NCBI RefSeq assembly: GCF_900177805.1
Contig: NZ_FXAX01000005.1
Span: 107,091-171,090, forward strand
Reading direction: 5' to 3'
Origin: Fibrobacter sp. UWB13
Lineage (GTDB): Bacteria > Fibrobacterota > Fibrobacteria > Fibrobacterales > Fibrobacteraceae
DNA: 64,000 nucleotides
Position numbers and translations under genes: made by a program. Of this stretch, positions 63,200 through 64,000 are shown in pieces; position 1 is the stretch's first letter; each line of letters starts with the position of its first letter. The notes beneath the pieces were generated by a model. It was not told the origin of the DNA and ran no database searches. It saw only the letters and a program-made list of their open reading frames with translations.

Positions 63200-63307
63200 T
63201 CAGCAACCGATTAAAAATAGCGTAACGCTAGAGACCAGCAGGAGAATGCCCCAGGCAGTTTCCACGATGGGTCCAACCTTTTTGATTTCATTTTCGTTGT
63301 CTTTCAT
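63200..63307 (-). CDS. 35-aa single-span membrane peptide
   Basis: The peptide starts MKDNENEIKKVGPIVETAW and continues into one hydrophobic span (GILLLVSSVTLFLIGC). GAGGA lies 7 bases ahead of the ATG, and a strong terminator follows, so it forms a complete small transcription unit. I know no family for it. It lies between the helicase and the rRNA operon. Confidence 0.65.
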   Translation of the reverse strand: MKDNENEIKKVGPIVETAWGILLLVSSVTLFLIGC

Positions 63308-63669
63308 TGTCTTATCCTCACTATACCCCGAGGCCTGCGACATCGCCTGCCTACAATTCTAAACTACAATTCCTGCGGGCGCGCGGAGTATACATTTTGG
63401 ATATTTTTATGGACTTTTTATCAATGTGCCAGGTTGGAATATTCAGCATCCGAATATTGCAGGTCCGCATAACGGCGCGGTTTCCAGCGCGACAGTGTGC
63501 GAACAAAGAAACACAAACAACATAGAAAACTGATTAGATAAAAGAAAGGACCCCTCGAGGATTTCCTCAAGGGGCGTGAGCCGCAAGCGGCATGTACTGA
63601 CATGCCGTGGCGGCGAGAGCGAGCGCCTCGACGGAGTCCCGGCAGGACACCGGCGCGAGCGGTTGCGCG
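63308..63669. other. Gene-free stretch downstream of the rRNA operon
   Basis: This G/C-rich region has small inverted repeats, such as CCCCTCGAGG/CCTCAAGGGG near 63550-63576 and ATGTACTGACAT near 63592-63603. A promoter for the 35-aa peptide should lie at its left end. No convincing gene is visible. Confidence 0.45.
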
Positions 63670-63710
63670 TAAAAACGAAGAGGCCCCCTGCCGTCTTGGC
63701 AGGGGGCCTC
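63670..63710 (-). terminator. rRNA operon terminator
   Basis: On the minus strand, AGGCCCCCTGCC-AAGAC-GGCAGGGGGCCT is followed by CTTCGTTTTT, directly behind 5S. Confidence 0.9.
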
Positions 63711-63715
63711 GAGAA

Positions 63716-63828
<113 letters not shown>

Positions 63829-63929
63829 AACAATCTCTGTGACATGGAAACTCAATCAAGCTTCAGTGCTGAAGCGTAGTGGGTTCGGGCTGCTCACGCA
63901 GCGGATGAACCAAATCGTTGAAAGAAAGG

Positions 63930-64000
63930 AAAAGCGTCTCACGGGCTATTAGTACCGCTCGGCTCAACGTGTCGCCACGCTTACACCTGCGGCCTATCGA
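63930..64000 (-). rRNA. rrl: 23S ribosomal RNA, 3' end (partial)
   Basis: On the minus strand, GAGCCGAGCGGTACTAATAG and CCGTGAG are the conserved last bases of 23S rRNA. The gene enters from the right edge. About 100 bases separate it from 5S. Confidence 0.93.

Overview
This window looks like chromosomal DNA of a Fibrobacter (FCB group, rumen or gut cellulose degrader), close to F. succinogenes. The evidence is a set of families almost confined to that genus: two FISUMP-domain lipoproteins, two TIGR02147 regulators and one TIGR02171 lipoprotein. They sit beside a GH5 cellulase with a type-IX-like C-terminal domain, a CE1-type esterase and several outer-membrane beta-barrels. Assignments come from reading motifs in the translated sequence; no database search was run.

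Layout. 1-1.8 kb: a zinc-type ArsR repressor and a metal-efflux permease, cut by the window start. 1.9-9.9 kb: beta-barrel, NAD(P)HX repair enzyme, DNA polymerase I and the GH5 cellulase. 9.9-14.3 kb: a TIGR02147 regulator coupled to a three-module lipoprotein, plus a one-module relative. 14.4-21.7 kb: malic enzyme, M16 protease, FISUMP lipoprotein and infC-rpmI-rplT. 21.8-34.1 kb: tRNA-Gly, an orphan BrnA-like antitoxin, a second FISUMP lipoprotein, an RNA methyltransferase, the TIGR02171 lipoprotein, an MFS transporter, a GGDEF protein, a second TIGR02147/lipoprotein pair and TrmO. 34.1-39.4 kb: small secreted or unknown proteins, prfA-prmC and beta-barrels. 39.5-47.8 kb: a minus-strand run of an unusual ABC ATPase, CrcB, Mrp, a DUF971 protein, a short RpoD-like sigma factor, two TPR proteins and RlpA. 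47.9-54.5 kb: CE1 esterase, MqnC-like menaquinone enzyme, Cys-rich microprotein, AlkD-like protein, AT-hook protein, tRNA-Cys, acyltransferase, DnaQ-like exonuclease and L28. 54.5-58.9 kb: an envelope/isoprenoid operon (ABC exporter, ICMT-like enzyme, WaaA, IspH). 58.9-60.3 kb: two tRNA-Glu genes, each followed by tandem terminator-like hairpins, and tRNA-Ser. 60.6-64 kb: DEAD-box helicase, a 35-aa membrane peptide, and the 5S and 23S 3' end of an rRNA operon that enters from the right.

Much of the housekeeping set is translation machinery (IF-3, L20, L35, L28, RF1, PrmC, TrmO, tRNAs, rRNA, helicase). The accessory set is surface or secreted: lipoproteins, beta-barrels and carbohydrate-active enzymes. 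The points most worth a second look are the translationally coupled TIGR02147/lipoprotein pairs, the array of tRNA-tail-like segments plus terminators behind both tRNA-Glu genes, REP-like repeats apparently inserted in frame in two coding sequences, and an ABC protein whose two halves have lost complementary motifs.
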